From: Pseudoips prasinana
Lineage: Eukaryota > Arthropoda > Insecta > Lepidoptera > Nolidae
Assembly: GCA_951640165.1 (NCBI GenBank)
Contig: OX621240.1
Coordinates: forward strand, 9,684,713 to 9,748,712
Reading direction: 5' to 3'
DNA: 64,000 nucleotides
Shown one piece after another: positions 57,201 through 64,000 of the stretch. The notes beneath the pieces are model-generated. The model had not been told where the DNA came from. It did no database searches and saw nothing but the letters and a program-made list of their open reading frames with translations. Each line of letters starts with the position of its first letter. Positions within the stretch are counted from its first letter, which is position 1. The position numbers and the translations under genes were made by a program.

Positions 57201-60200
57201 ACCATCACACTGCGATCGCCAACCCTTCCCGCCCAAGCGTGGCGATTATGATATATTTATTTTTACAACCAAATTAAATTGTTTTATTTTGATATGTTTG
57301 TGGATAAATGACTTTTTGAAGTTGTACTTCTTTTGGCGCGATGGAGAAAAATGATGAGAGTGAATTTTTACGATGCGCGCGCACACCGACACCAAAAAAT
57401 TTTACAGCATGAAGTTAGTTCTAGGTGGTATGAGAGTGAATTTTTTATAATAACGGCATGAAGTTAGCTCTAGGTGGTATGACAGTGAATTTTTACGATG
57501 CGCGCGCATCGTAAAAATAACAGCATGAAGTTAGTTCTAGGTGGTATGAAAATTGATAACTATGTTCAAGTTGTATATTAAGAAGTATAACTTCTAACGC
57601 GTGTACATAAGTACACACAAGTTTTTTTAAGAAGAAATAATTTTATTTTCATAACATACGGAAAATACATTCAATTTTAAAAGCAAAAATGCAATTTTGA
57701 ACATCAATTTTAATTAATTTTATCCTTACTGGTATGAAAAATGGCCCTATCTCAGCTAGTACTGCATTTCTGCAGTGCTGATCTTCCGATAGGGCCAGTA
57801 GGTACTGGAAGCGTGATACCAGAGTGTTATTATTATAACTTTATTTGATCACACTATTGTTACATATGCAATAACCTCGAAGACCTTTTCTTTTAGGAAC
57901 TATAATAATTGCATATGATTGTTATTATTTTCTGTTGGGCTTCCTAAAATAAATAAATAAAATAAAATATTCCTCCAAGATGATTCTTGGGGGAGGCTTT
58001 TGTCCAGCAGTGGACTTCTTATAGCTGTTATGATGATGATATTGAACTGAGCTGCACTTACTTGGTAGAGCCAATCCTTTTTGCACAATGATGTCGTTAA
58101 GAGTTTCGCCTGACGACAGCACAATATACACGCCCAACGATTCTGAAGTACTGAAACAAAAATTAATACAAATGCACATTCGAATTTCGAGTTAAAGCAA
58201 CATACATAACACATAAAGTTTTTCTCTAAGTCTAGATTACATTTATTTTTTAATAAGATACGACAAATTAAACTCAGTATCGCGAATTAGTATCGACTGC
58301 ACGTGTTGCGCTTCGTGTCGCGGGTTCGAGACAACTATTTGTGTGACCCATAAATAGTTGTTCTGAGTCTGGATGTAATTTGTGTCCGTCTATTATATGT
58401 CTGTAAAGTACTTCGCGACATAGGGGATTTTTAGGGGAGGCCTATGTCCAAAAGTGGACGTCTTTCGGTTGATATGATGATGATGACACGTGCATTACAA
58501 TACCGAACAACTTTTTACCTTTATATTACATTTACTAACCAAAATACGTGGCAATACTATTTACTACTTCTTTACTATTTGACGGTCACCGTAGCCTAGT
58601 TGGTAGTGCTCCTGCCTACGAAGCTGGTGGTCCTGGGTTCGAATCCCGGTAAGTGCAAATATTGATATGATGAGCACGAATATTTATTTCTGAGTCATGG
58701 ATGTTTTCTATGTATTTAAGTATTTATCTATCTATATAAGTATGTATATCGACGCCTGGTACCCATAGTACAAGCTTTGCTTAGTTTGGGGCTAGGATGA
58801 TCTGTGCGACATCGTCCCTAGATATTATTTTTTATAATTTATTTATATATTTTTATTTACTACTAGCTGTGCCCCGCGGTTTTACCGGCGTTAAATTTTA
58901 TAAATTACCACAGCTCCTCCCCCGTAGGAAATAGCGTGATAATATGTAGCCTATATGTCGACCCGACGTAATATTCATGCAAAATTCGAAGTAAATCCAT
59001 GAAGTACTTTTTGAGTTTAGCCCGGACATACATACAGACAAACAGACAAAAATTCTAAAAACTATATTTTTGGCTTCGATATTGATTGTAGATCACGCCC
59101 CAAGTATCCTTCTTAAAAAATATTCAATGTATAGTTTTGACTTTCCACTTTACCATCATTCTTCGTCATTAAAATTGACGGTCACCGTAGCCTAGTTGGT
59201 AGTGCTCCTGCCTACGAAGCTGGTGGTCCTGGGTTCGAATCCCGGTAAGTGCAAATATTTGTGTGATGAGCACGAATATTTGTTTCTGAGTCATGGATGT
59301 TTTCTATGTATATAAGTATTTATCTATCTATATAAGTATGTATATCGTCGCCTGGTACCCATAGTACAAGCTTTGCTTATTTTGGGGCTAGGATGATCTG
59401 TGTGACATCGTCCCTAGATATTATTATTTATATTTTTTATTATTTATTTATATATTTTTATTTACTACTAGCTGAGCCCCGCGGTTTTACCGACGTTAAA
59501 TTTTTTAAATTACCAGAACTCCTCCCCCGTAGGAGATAGCGTGATAATATGTAGCCTATATGTCGACCCGACGTAATATTCATGCAAAATTCGAAATAAA
59601 TCCATGAAGTACTTTTTGAGTTTAGCCCGGACATACATACAGACAAACAGACAAAAATTCTAAAAACTATATTAACACTAGTAACACAGAAACTGTATAT
59701 TTTTGGCTTCGATGTTGATTGTAGATCACGTCCCAAGTATCCTTCTTAAAAAAATATTCAATGTATAGTTTTGACTTTCCACTTTTCCATCATTCTTCGT
59801 CATTAAAAAAGTATCAAAGTGGAGACGTATTTTATATATTTGAGAAAATGAATCTCATTCGATGATTCTATGCGCAGTATTCTGGGCCCTAATTTAAAGT
59901 CAATGTATGTTTATAATTACTTGTCGTCGACTACTATGGAACACTGCGTGCCGATGTATGTCGCCATAAACTCTTCTTGTTTATCCATGTAGCTCTTGTT
60001 GTTGTTACTTAGCAAGTCCACCTGAAATACAAAACAAATATTTTTTTAACTGGTATTGCCGATACTGGCCTGATGGTCTATACTATGCTAGCCAAATAAG
60101 AATAGTACTGTCAAGACGCCATTTTGTTCTGCATTACTCGCGAACTTCATTACCAAAGCCTACGGTGTGCAAAAAAATTAAGAAAAATTTATACTCTGTT

Positions 60201-62476
60201 TATTTATTTTTTGTTCACATTTTTGATATTTCTAATCAATTTTACGCCAAATTAATTATACATGAGTAGGATTTGAAAAAAAAGCATGTTAATAAAATAT
60301 TTTTTTTATTAGTTCAGTTATAATCAGGTTATAATTCTTCTATACCGCTTAACACAGCGTCATCGTCGTCGTAGTCGTAGTCAGAATCATCATTACTTTC
60401 GCTTCGCTTCGAATTTAAGAAATATCATTTAATAAAAATGAATATAAAATAATCTATGAATAAAAAATAAAATTTTTATTATCAGTTTTTTTTTTGCTGG
60501 CAGTATTAATTTGACAGTTATCGTGTGAAGTAGACAGCAAGCGCGATCCTATTCTTAGTTGGCGATTATAGTACTATTTGCGATGCCATTGAGAAAATTT
60601 ATTTTATTTATTTGTTATAGCATGGTGCGGGTGACAGTTTCAGTAACATTTCGTGTCACTCTTGAAAGGCGCAGCGATTTACAAATTATGTCTTAGTATC
60701 TCAGCTGTACCACATTTGTTACATATTAAATCATTAATAACTGTAGTAAATTGAATTAAATGCAACCAGAATGTTCATCTCTACAAATTAAATTAAATTG
60801 AATGAAAAAATAAGCAAAGCGTTATGCGTATAACGTAACGTCATAGACGTATTTAGTGATGGGATGGACTTCTACCATGGGTAGTCGATATTTTTGTATA
60901 ATAAAAAACGTTTTTTGTGCATAGGTAAATTTTTATTGTTAAAATGCAATATTGCCTATAATTATACAACAGAACATTAGGGCAAGGTAAAAAATGCATT
61001 TAATTAGTCTGAACTCGTATCACATCCTGACTCTGAATTGTCACTTAATTCATCATCAGAATCTGTGACGGATATTATTAATGATGACTCTATTATATTG
61101 TCAATATGGATTATATTGCCAATCTATTATATTGTCAATATCATAGAGAAGTTATTAGATTTATGTTGCGAGTATCGTTAGCAATAAAAATGTATTGCAC
61201 ATCCCTAGTAATGTGGTACTTATAGATGTCAACGTCAAATAAGCAACTGTCACCCGCACCATGCTACAACGCAAAAAGTATAGTGATTAGTGACATTGAC
61301 TGCTAAGCTATCATCATCATATCAGCCGAAAGACGTCCGTGCTGGACAAAGGCCTCCCCCAAAGACCTCCACAATTGCCGGTCTTGCGCTATTCGCATCC
61401 AGCAGTTTCCGGCGACTCACACAAGATCCTCGGTCCATCTTGTAGTGGGCCTGCCAACGCTGCGTCTTCCGGTTCGTGGTCGCCACTCGAGAACCTAGAG
61501 AGCTAGATTTATTCATAGAATAGAATGTCCCAGGATATTATTGTTTACAAAAATAAAACAAATAATTATATTCAACATTTTTCTAAGGAGTTTGTGCAGT
61601 ATATAATGGAAAGGTGACCTTTAGTAATAAGTTACAATAAACTATTTTTCTCAATGGTGTTGAAAATTGTGGCCTGTGTGAATGGGACAAGGAAGAGTTT
61701 GATTGACTGATTTGGTCAGAGAAACATTCTCTTACCAAATCAGAGATGTTCTCAAGAAAGGTCAGAAGTACCCTAAACCGGCGAGCATGTATGAACAATA
61801 TAATTACAGTACTCAAGGCAAAAGAGGTGTGCAAATATCGTGAAATATGGAAATCCGTTGTCTCTGCCCACCCCCCTGGGAAACAGGCGTGAGTCTATGT
61901 ATGTATGTATGAGAGTAACTATTTTTGGTGAACTCCAATAAATAAAAAATAAATGATCCTTCTGAGTGTCTTCAGGTTTTGTTCAGCAGCCGCCAGTAAG
62001 CCAGCGAAGAACAAAATAGGAATGTGAATTCTTTATTGACGGTCACCGTAGCCTAGTTGGTAGTGATCCTGCCTACGAAGCTGGTGGTCCTGGGTTCGAA
62101 TCCCGCTAAGTGCAAATATTTGTGTGATGAGCACGAATATTTGTTTCTGAGACATGGATGCTATGTATATAAGTATTTATCTATCTATATAAGTATGTAT
62201 ATCGTCGCCTGGTACCCATATTACAAGCTTTGCTTAGTTTGGGGCTAGGACGATCTGTGTGACATTGTCCCCAGATATTATTATTATTATGGTTGCTCGT
62301 CTGCGTTTTGAATTTACCCTCTATATTTCATATATACTTACCCCGGCCAGATGGCAGTTCCTTGCGTAGGGCGGCTTGGCGCAGAAGCGCTTGTACAGCG
62401 GCTGCACGCAGTCCACGGGCGCCACGCGGATCTCACCAGTGTCCATCACGAAGATCTCTGCGATGCTGTCATCATC
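48290..62476 (-). CDS. krimp: Krimper-like Tudor - CCCH - Tudor piRNA-pathway protein (C-terminal 419 aa; 5' end off window)
   Basis: Ten exons in transcription order: 62342-62476, 59921-60021, 58062-58150, 56194-56300, 55676-55787, 54579-54725, 53071-53174, 51476-51580, 50542-50750 and 48290-48440. Every junction is GT-AG and the phases join without a stop. Residues 1-45 are the core of a first Tudor domain (FVMDTGEIRVAPVDCVQPLY). A C-x10-C-x5-C-x3-H zinc finger is at 155-176 (ICKHYKGGPEKSCFKGARC). A full Tudor domain starts near 266 (GELVAALYPPDNNWYRAEV, YVDYGT), and the protein ends at 419. The second Tudor keeps four cage aromatics (Y278, Y285, Y303, Y306). The first has V10 and T13 at two of those positions. 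Drosophila Krimper has the same order and the same contrast: a caged domain for methyl-arginine of Aubergine and an uncaged one for Ago3. A role in the ping-pong piRNA cycle in nuage is inferred. Another CCCH-Tudor protein is the alternative. Confidence 0.82.
48465..48714 (-). mobile_element. SINE family A, reverse
   Basis: The tail-first copy starts ATATCTAGGGACAATGTCAC and ends GGATACGGTGACC. Box B is intact as GGGATTCGAACCC. Very similar to 23895-24138. Confidence 0.9.
48780..48990 (+). repeat. ACTGCTGGA-type repeat with (CAT)n start
   Basis: A short (CAT)n run, then GTCAGCCAAAAGAACGTCCA, GCTTGGCAGACGGGTTGGCG and GATATTCTATGCCGTCACC. Same branch as 30460-30695. Confidence 0.7.
49037..49317. 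repeat. 281-bp long hairpin element
   Basis: Outer arms ATCGTCCTATAAAAAT and its complement, and inner arms TGTTAACAGGTATTAACGCG with complement, fold almost end to end. The apex holds GATGTTTCGACCAAGTTGC and GTGGTCACGG. It lies in an intron of the Krimper-like gene. Confidence 0.8.
49318..49700 (-). mobile_element. tRNA-like SINE (family C) interrupted by a hairpin insert
   Basis: The parts at 49318-49416 and 49576-49700 match, in reverse, the family member at 58285-58440 (AACTATTTATGGGTCACAC, CTCCGCGACAC). The middle 49417-49575 is a foreign 159-bp hairpin, flanked by the repeated 12-mer AACTATTTATGG. Confidence 0.75.
49417..49575. mobile_element. 159-bp hairpin insertion with 12-bp duplication
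   Basis: The arms GGACACAGGTCTCAATCGCG and TTTATCGCGATTGAGACC enclose a loop with TTGGTTACCCAACGTTTC. An AT-rich tail follows. AACTATTTATGG is present at 49405-49416 and 49576-49587. The duplication length suits target-primed insertion (SINE-like) better than a classical MITE. Confidence 0.78.
49795..49985. repeat. tRNA-like repeat with inverted arms (family D), copy 1
   Basis: AAGCTACAAACGATACACAC and TGTGTATCGTTTGTAGC are inverted around 60 bp. The right side continues with GGTTCGAAAACCACCGGACG and ATTTATGATTACCCATTTTT. The relative is at 53221-53540. Confidence 0.6.
50155..50225 (-). repeat. reversed AAGTGCGAGTCGGA repeat head
   Basis: ACGGAACCCTTCGTGTGCGA, then GTCGCACTTGGCCGGCTTTT. Only the head is present; the bodies are at 29715 and 39600. 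Confidence 0.65.
50274..50520 (+). mobile_element. SINE family A, forward
   Basis: TGTCACCGTAGCCTAGTTGG head, box B GGGTTCGAATCCCGG, body TGATGAGCACGAATATTTG, tail with CAAGCTTTGCTTAGTTTGGG. Confidence 0.9.
50751..51475. other. intron of the Krimper-like gene with CTAGCTGT-type elements
   Basis: Donor GAG|GTAATA, acceptor TTGCAG (minus strand). Partial CTAGCTGT-type pieces are at 50850-50945, 51072-51125 and 51129-51177, and a full copy at 51178-51353. A tRNA-like GTCGTGGGTTCGATCTCC lies at about 51013. Confidence 0.65.
51178..51353 (+). repeat. CTAGCTGTGCCCCGCGG element, full copy
   Basis: Opens TAGCTGTGCCCCGCGGTTTT and closes TTTATAATATTAGTGTGAT. It is preceded by two truncated heads of the same family, in series every 50-55 bp. 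Confidence 0.75.
51581..53070. other. intron of the Krimper-like gene
   Basis: AT-rich, with two similar tracts (51680-51830 and 51945-52090; for example TTATAATCTTGGCAGCAATT) that look like an old duplication. A MITE relative lies at 52755-52878. No exon is seen. Confidence 0.55.
52755..52878. mobile_element. MITE, CCTACGCACTATGC family, truncated copy
   Basis: CTGACCGGCTGCCGCATCC, GAGTACGGTCAGCCGTACGG and GCATAGTGCGTAGGAGG match 42030-42180. The left terminus is missing. Confidence 0.65.
53221..53540. mobile_element. tRNA-like repeat (family D) with 194-bp hairpin insert
   Basis: GTATCGTTCGTAGCTTAACG occurs at 53221-53240 and at 53435-53454. Between them are 40-bp inverted arms (53249-53288 and 53396-53437) and an inner stem GAAACATGGCCGACCGATAT. 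To the right come box A-like and box B-like parts (GGTTCAAGACCCG). It lies in an intron of the Krimper-like gene. Confidence 0.7.
53545..54578. other. intron of the Krimper-like gene, no recognised element
   Basis: Mixed composition with a GC-richer stretch at 53620-53720. Nothing was recognised, and no exon is supported. Confidence 0.45.
54790..55030 (+). repeat. diverged CTAGC...TATAATATTA element
   Basis: CTAACTAGCAGTGCCAGCGG, then TTCGGGTTAAAACTTCTGG, TTGAAAATCGGTTCAGTAGA and CTCTTTATAATATTACT. It has the same general layout as 8124 but a different body. Confidence 0.6.
55480..55640 (-). repeat. R1-like LINE 3' UTR fragment
   Basis: GCCTATGCATGCAACGCGC, CCGTGGACTCCTCTTGGCGC and CTGCTCCGGTGCCCCCTAC match 4786-4960 and 27855-27985. 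It ends about 35 bp short of the zinc-finger exon of the Krimper-like gene. Confidence 0.55.
55870..56165 (-). repeat. GTGATCACCGCCGCCCAT interspersed repeat
   Basis: AAGTGATCACCGCCGCCCAT, CAACACCAGAGGAGCCGCAA and GTGCGTTGCCGGCCTTTAC are typical of a very common lepidopteran LINE-associated repeat. No protein-coding part is present. Its right end lies 30 bp from the exon at 56194. Confidence 0.6.
56487..56555. repeat. perfect 31-bp-arm hairpin
   Basis: Arms 56487-56517 and 56525-56555 pair without mismatch around a 7-nt loop; the stem includes AATGACGTTACTTAGCTGAG-like sequence. It lies in an intron of the Krimper-like gene. Confidence 0.8.
56850..57255. repeat. two abutting repeat fragments
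   Basis: 56850-57000 repeats the right part of 45142-45297 (GCTTGGCATGCAAGTTGG, CACAGGTGGCGCTGCTGTCC). 57085-57250 is a reversed ACTGCTGGA-branch copy (GACGGCGGTTAATACCAG, ATCACACCATCTCTTCC). Confidence 0.6.
57345..57545. repeat. three-unit tandem repeat with GCGCGC palindrome
   Basis: The phrase GCATGAAGTTAG(T/C)TCTAGGTGG plus TATGA recurs at about 57408, 57459 and 57521, and GTGAATTTTTACGATGCGCG at about 57360 and 57485. At 57490-57517 the unit meets its own complement, giving TTTTTACGATGCGCGCGC and the mirror. Confidence 0.7.
57985..58035 (-). repeat. reversed GCTGGACAAAAGCC repeat fragment
   Basis: GGGGGAGGCTTTTGTCCAGC, then AGTGGAC and TGATGATGAT. It ends 25 bp from the exon at 58062. 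Confidence 0.55.
58285..58495 (+). mobile_element. tRNA-like SINE (family C) joined to a reversed repeat tail
   Basis: TGTCGCGGGTTCGAGACAAC (box B), GTGTGACCCATAAATAGTTG and CTGGATGTAATTTGTGTCC define the family. From 58430 it passes into GTCCAAAAGTGGACGTCTTT and ATGATGATGATG, the reverse of the CAGCCGAAAGACGTCC family. Confidence 0.65.
58581..58830 (+). mobile_element. SINE family A, forward (duplication unit 1)
   Basis: GACGGTCACCGTAGCCTAGT head, GGGTTCGAATCCCGGTAAGT box B region, tail with AGCTTTGCTTAGTTTGGGGC. Confidence 0.92.
59177..59426 (+). mobile_element. SINE family A, forward (duplication unit 2)
   Basis: Almost identical to the copy 596 bp upstream. The tail has CTTATTTTGGGG instead of CTTAGTTTGGGG. 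Confidence 0.92.
61310..61495 (+). repeat. CAGCCGAAAGACGTCC repeat, long copy
   Basis: ATCATATCAGCCGAAAGACG, GCTGGACAAAGGCCTCCCCC, CACAATTGCCGGTCTTGCGC and CGTGGTCGCCACTCGAGAAC. It is the best preserved member in the window. Confidence 0.75.
62038..62285 (+). mobile_element. SINE family A, forward
   Basis: GACGGTCACCGTAGCCTAGT head, GGGTTCGAATCCCGCTAAGT, tail with AGCTTTGCTTAGTTTGGGGC. A small deletion removes part of the TTTTCTATG stretch. It lies 57 bp from the exon at 62342. Confidence 0.92.
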
Positions 62477-62609
62477 CTGGTAACAACCAATTATAAACAC
62501 CATTTTTGCATTACATGAACATCTTAATTTTTAATAATAATTTAAATAAAAGCCAGAAAAAGGTTCGATTTGAGCATTGTGTTTAACTTAAAACTAGAGC
62601 AAAATATTA

Positions 62610-63885
62610 GGTCTTTACCTATGAAATTGCCGTTCTGCAGTACTGGCCATTTCAAATCAAAATAATTTTTGTTTGGCTAAGAATTCTAATTTCAAATTAA
62701 TTTTATTTTAAAAACATGGATTCTTTTTTCCAAAAGTAGTCATTTCTTTATTGATTAGTGTTACATTTTCATCGCATTTCAATCTTTTTCGTCATCATGG
62801 ATACGTTAAAAATTCGAGTAATTATGGAATATGAGTACCGTCGTGGCAGCAACGCGGCACAAGCGGCACGCAACATCAACGACGTTTACGGAGCTAACAC
62901 TACAAACCAACGCACCACCTGTTATTGGTTTGCTCGCTTCCGTTCTGGAAATTTCGACCTGAAAAATGAACCTCGCGGTCGTCCGAAGACTTTGGTCGAC
63001 AATGACGAATTAAAGGCGGTTGTGGAAGCTGATGATACACAATCTACGGCTGAATTAGCAGCAGCTTTCGACGTTAGCGTCAAAACAATATTGGTCCATT
63101 TGCGTCAAATTGGCAAGGTAAAAAAGCTTGACAAATGGGTGCCCCACGAACTCAATGATCGCCAGCGCGAAGTACGCGTCGAGACGTGCCTTGCACTGCT
63201 CAACAGACACACAAATGAAGGAATTTTGAACCGCATTGTTACCTGCGATGAAAAATGGATTCTGTTTGATAACCGCAAGCGCTCAGCAAGTTGGTTGGAT
63301 CCTGGTTCAGCACCTAAACAATGCCCTAAACGAAAACTTACCCCTAGAAAAGTCACTGTTTGGTGGTCTAGCGCCGGTGTGATTCATCACAGCTTCTTAC
63401 CAAACGGGGTGAGCATTACTGCAGATGTGTACTGTGAAGAACTGAGCACAATGATGGAGAAGCTGGCGCATCTCCAACCAGCATTGGTCAATCGCTCGTC
63501 TCCGCTGCTCCTGCACGACAACGCGCGACCTCATACTGCACAGCAGACGGTCTCCAAGTTGCAAGAACTGGGGTTGGAAGCTCTCCGTCATCCGCCCTAC
63601 TCACCAGACCTTGCGCCTACAGACTACTACTTTTTCCAGAATTTGGATAACTTCTTGGCGGGAAAAAAATTCAATACCCGAGAGGCAGTACAAAATGCCT
63701 TTGAAGAATTTGTTGCCTCCCGTCCAGCTGATTTCTTTAAGAAGGGCATCAATAAACTGCCACTGCGATGGCAAAGATGCATTGATTGCATGGGTGATTA
63801 CTTCGATTAATACAAATAAAAAAATTCATGAAAAAAATTCGTTTAAATTTTTTCATACAAAACGGCAATTTCATAGGTAAAGACC
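62610..63885 (+). mobile_element. mariner transposon, intact
   Basis: A 1,276-bp element with matching inverted ends (GGTCTTTACCTATGAAATTG and complement), flanked by TA (62608-62609 and 63886-63887). It has a single uninterrupted transposase gene. It lies in the intron upstream of the exon at 62342-62476 of the Krimper-like gene, in the opposite orientation. Confidence 0.93.
62797..63810 (+). CDS. mariner transposase (D,D34D)
   Basis: 337 residues, the usual mariner length, with no stop or frameshift. The start is the ATG at 62797; the open frame upstream has no better ATG close to the terminal repeat. The N-terminal third is the paired helix-turn-helix DNA-binding part (RRGSNAAQAARNIND, GRPKTLV and TILVHLRQIGKVKKLDKWVP). 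The linker motif WVPHEL is at 114-119. The catalytic triad is D151 (TCDEKW), D241 (LLHDNARPH) and D276 (YSPDLAPTDYYFF). Exactly 34 residues lie between the last two Asp. The enzyme would excise and paste the element at TA sites. Terminal repeats and gene are both intact, so activity is possible but not shown. Confidence 0.95.
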   Translation: MDTLKIRVIMEYEYRRGSNAAQAARNINDVYGANTTNQRTTCYWFARFRSGNFDLKNEPRGRPKTLVDNDELKAVVEADDTQSTAELAAAFDVSVKTILVHLRQIGKVKKLDKWVPHELNDRQREVRVETCLALLNRHTNEGILNRIVTCDEKWILFDNRKRSASWLDPGSAPKQCPKRKLTPRKVTVWWSSAGVIHHSFLPNGVSITADVYCEELSTMMEKLAHLQPALVNRSSPLLLHDNARPHTAQQTVSKLQELGLEALRHPPYSPDLAPTDYYFFQNLDNFLAGKKFNTREAVQNAFEEFVASRPADFFKKGINKLPLRWQRCIDCMGDYFD

Positions 63886-63887
63886 TA

Positions 63888-64000
63888 TTATGACAATTTA
63901 AAAAAAATTCAAACCTATTCTGAAATTTTCAAAGTATTAACCATAAATATATATAACCAACAATATTAACCATCGTCAAAAAAGGAGGTAGCCAATTTGA
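63888..64000. other. intron sequence at the window edge
   Basis: AT-rich. No exon of the Krimper-like gene is recognised to the right of the mariner; the missing 5' exons must lie beyond 64000. Confidence 0.5.

Larger units (their letters stand above)
58577..59808 (+). repeat. tandem duplication of a SINE-A + CTAGCTGT-element block
   Basis: Unit 1 (58581-59176) and unit 2 (59177-59808) each consist of a SINE-A, a spacer, and a repeat starting CTAGCTG(T/A)GCCCCGCGG. The latter continues with GAGTTTAGCCCGGACATACA and ends CATTCTTCGTCATTAAAA. The offset is 596 bp. Unit 2 alone has an extra 24-30 bp with AACACTAGTAACACAGAAAC near 59670. It lies in an intron of the Krimper-like gene. Confidence 0.85.
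60022..62341. other. intron of the Krimper-like gene
   Basis: 2.3 kb, donor GGG|GTAAGT and acceptor TTTCAG (minus strand). It contains an AT-rich tract, a short CGTCGTCGTAGTCGTAGTC simple repeat near 60365, a CAGCCGAAAGACGTCC repeat at 61310-61495 and a SINE-A at 62038-62285. GGTGCGGGTGACAG at 60634 and its complement at 61247 bracket about 630 bp. Confidence 0.6.

Noticed and set aside
62293..62496. Plus-strand 67-codon frame
   Set aside because: Complement of the Krimper-like exon at 62342-62476.
1..64000. CRISPR arrays, operons or bacterial defence systems
   Set aside because: No regularly spaced repeats with unique spacers, no operon structure; introns, poly(A) signals and insect repeats show animal nuclear DNA.

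Overview
This looks like a stretch of a moth or butterfly (Lepidoptera) nuclear genome: AT-rich, intron-containing and crowded with interspersed repeats. The repeat types are ones widespread in Lepidoptera: short elements opening with CTAGCTGTGCCCCGCGG, repeats carrying the phrase ACTGCTGGACAAAGGC, tRNA-headed SINEs, palindromic MITEs, and LINEs of the jockey, R1-like and RTE-like types. The order is established from repeat style; the species is not identified. No bacterial, organellar or CRISPR features were seen.

Three host genes can be supported. (1) 16984-24704 (+): a four-exon suppressor of cytokine signalling gene (SH2 plus SOCS box, SOCS2/CISH-like). All splice sites and phases agree. 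(2) 36811-38649 (+): an intronless FAM234 (ITFG3)-like single-pass membrane protein. Its reading frame is intact apart from one UGA at 38140-38142. (3) 62476-48290 (-): the last ten coding exons (419 residues) of a Tudor - CCCH zinc finger - Tudor protein. The layout and the state of the two aromatic cages match the piRNA factor Krimper. The 5' end lies off the right edge.

Layout by region. 1-1012 has no gene. 1013-4463 is a jockey-type LINE with an intact ORF2, flanked by a 12-bp direct repeat. 4.5-12.1 kb is mostly AT-rich DNA with small repeats, MITEs and one possible orphan exon at 6816. 12144-14791 is a decayed hAT transposon with a perfect 8-bp target duplication. 16.4-24.8 kb is the SOCS gene. 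26982-31151 is a second hAT-like element (4.17 kb, 8-bp duplication) lying inside a MITE and loaded with LINE and SINE debris. 32.2-36.2 kb holds two different dead LINEs on opposite strands. 36.8-39.4 kb is the FAM234 gene. 39.4-48.2 kb is MITE-rich. 48.3-62.5 kb is the Krimper-like gene, whose introns are filled with SINEs, hairpin insertions and a tandem duplication. 62610-63885 is an intact mariner with matching terminal repeats, sitting in the next upstream intron of that gene.

The genes do not form an obvious functional cluster. The most informative features are transposon boundaries readable to the base (8-bp, 4-bp, 3-bp, 12-bp and TA duplications), several nested insertions, and a transposon-silencing gene whose own introns are packed with young repeats. 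I found no convincing new multi-gene system.
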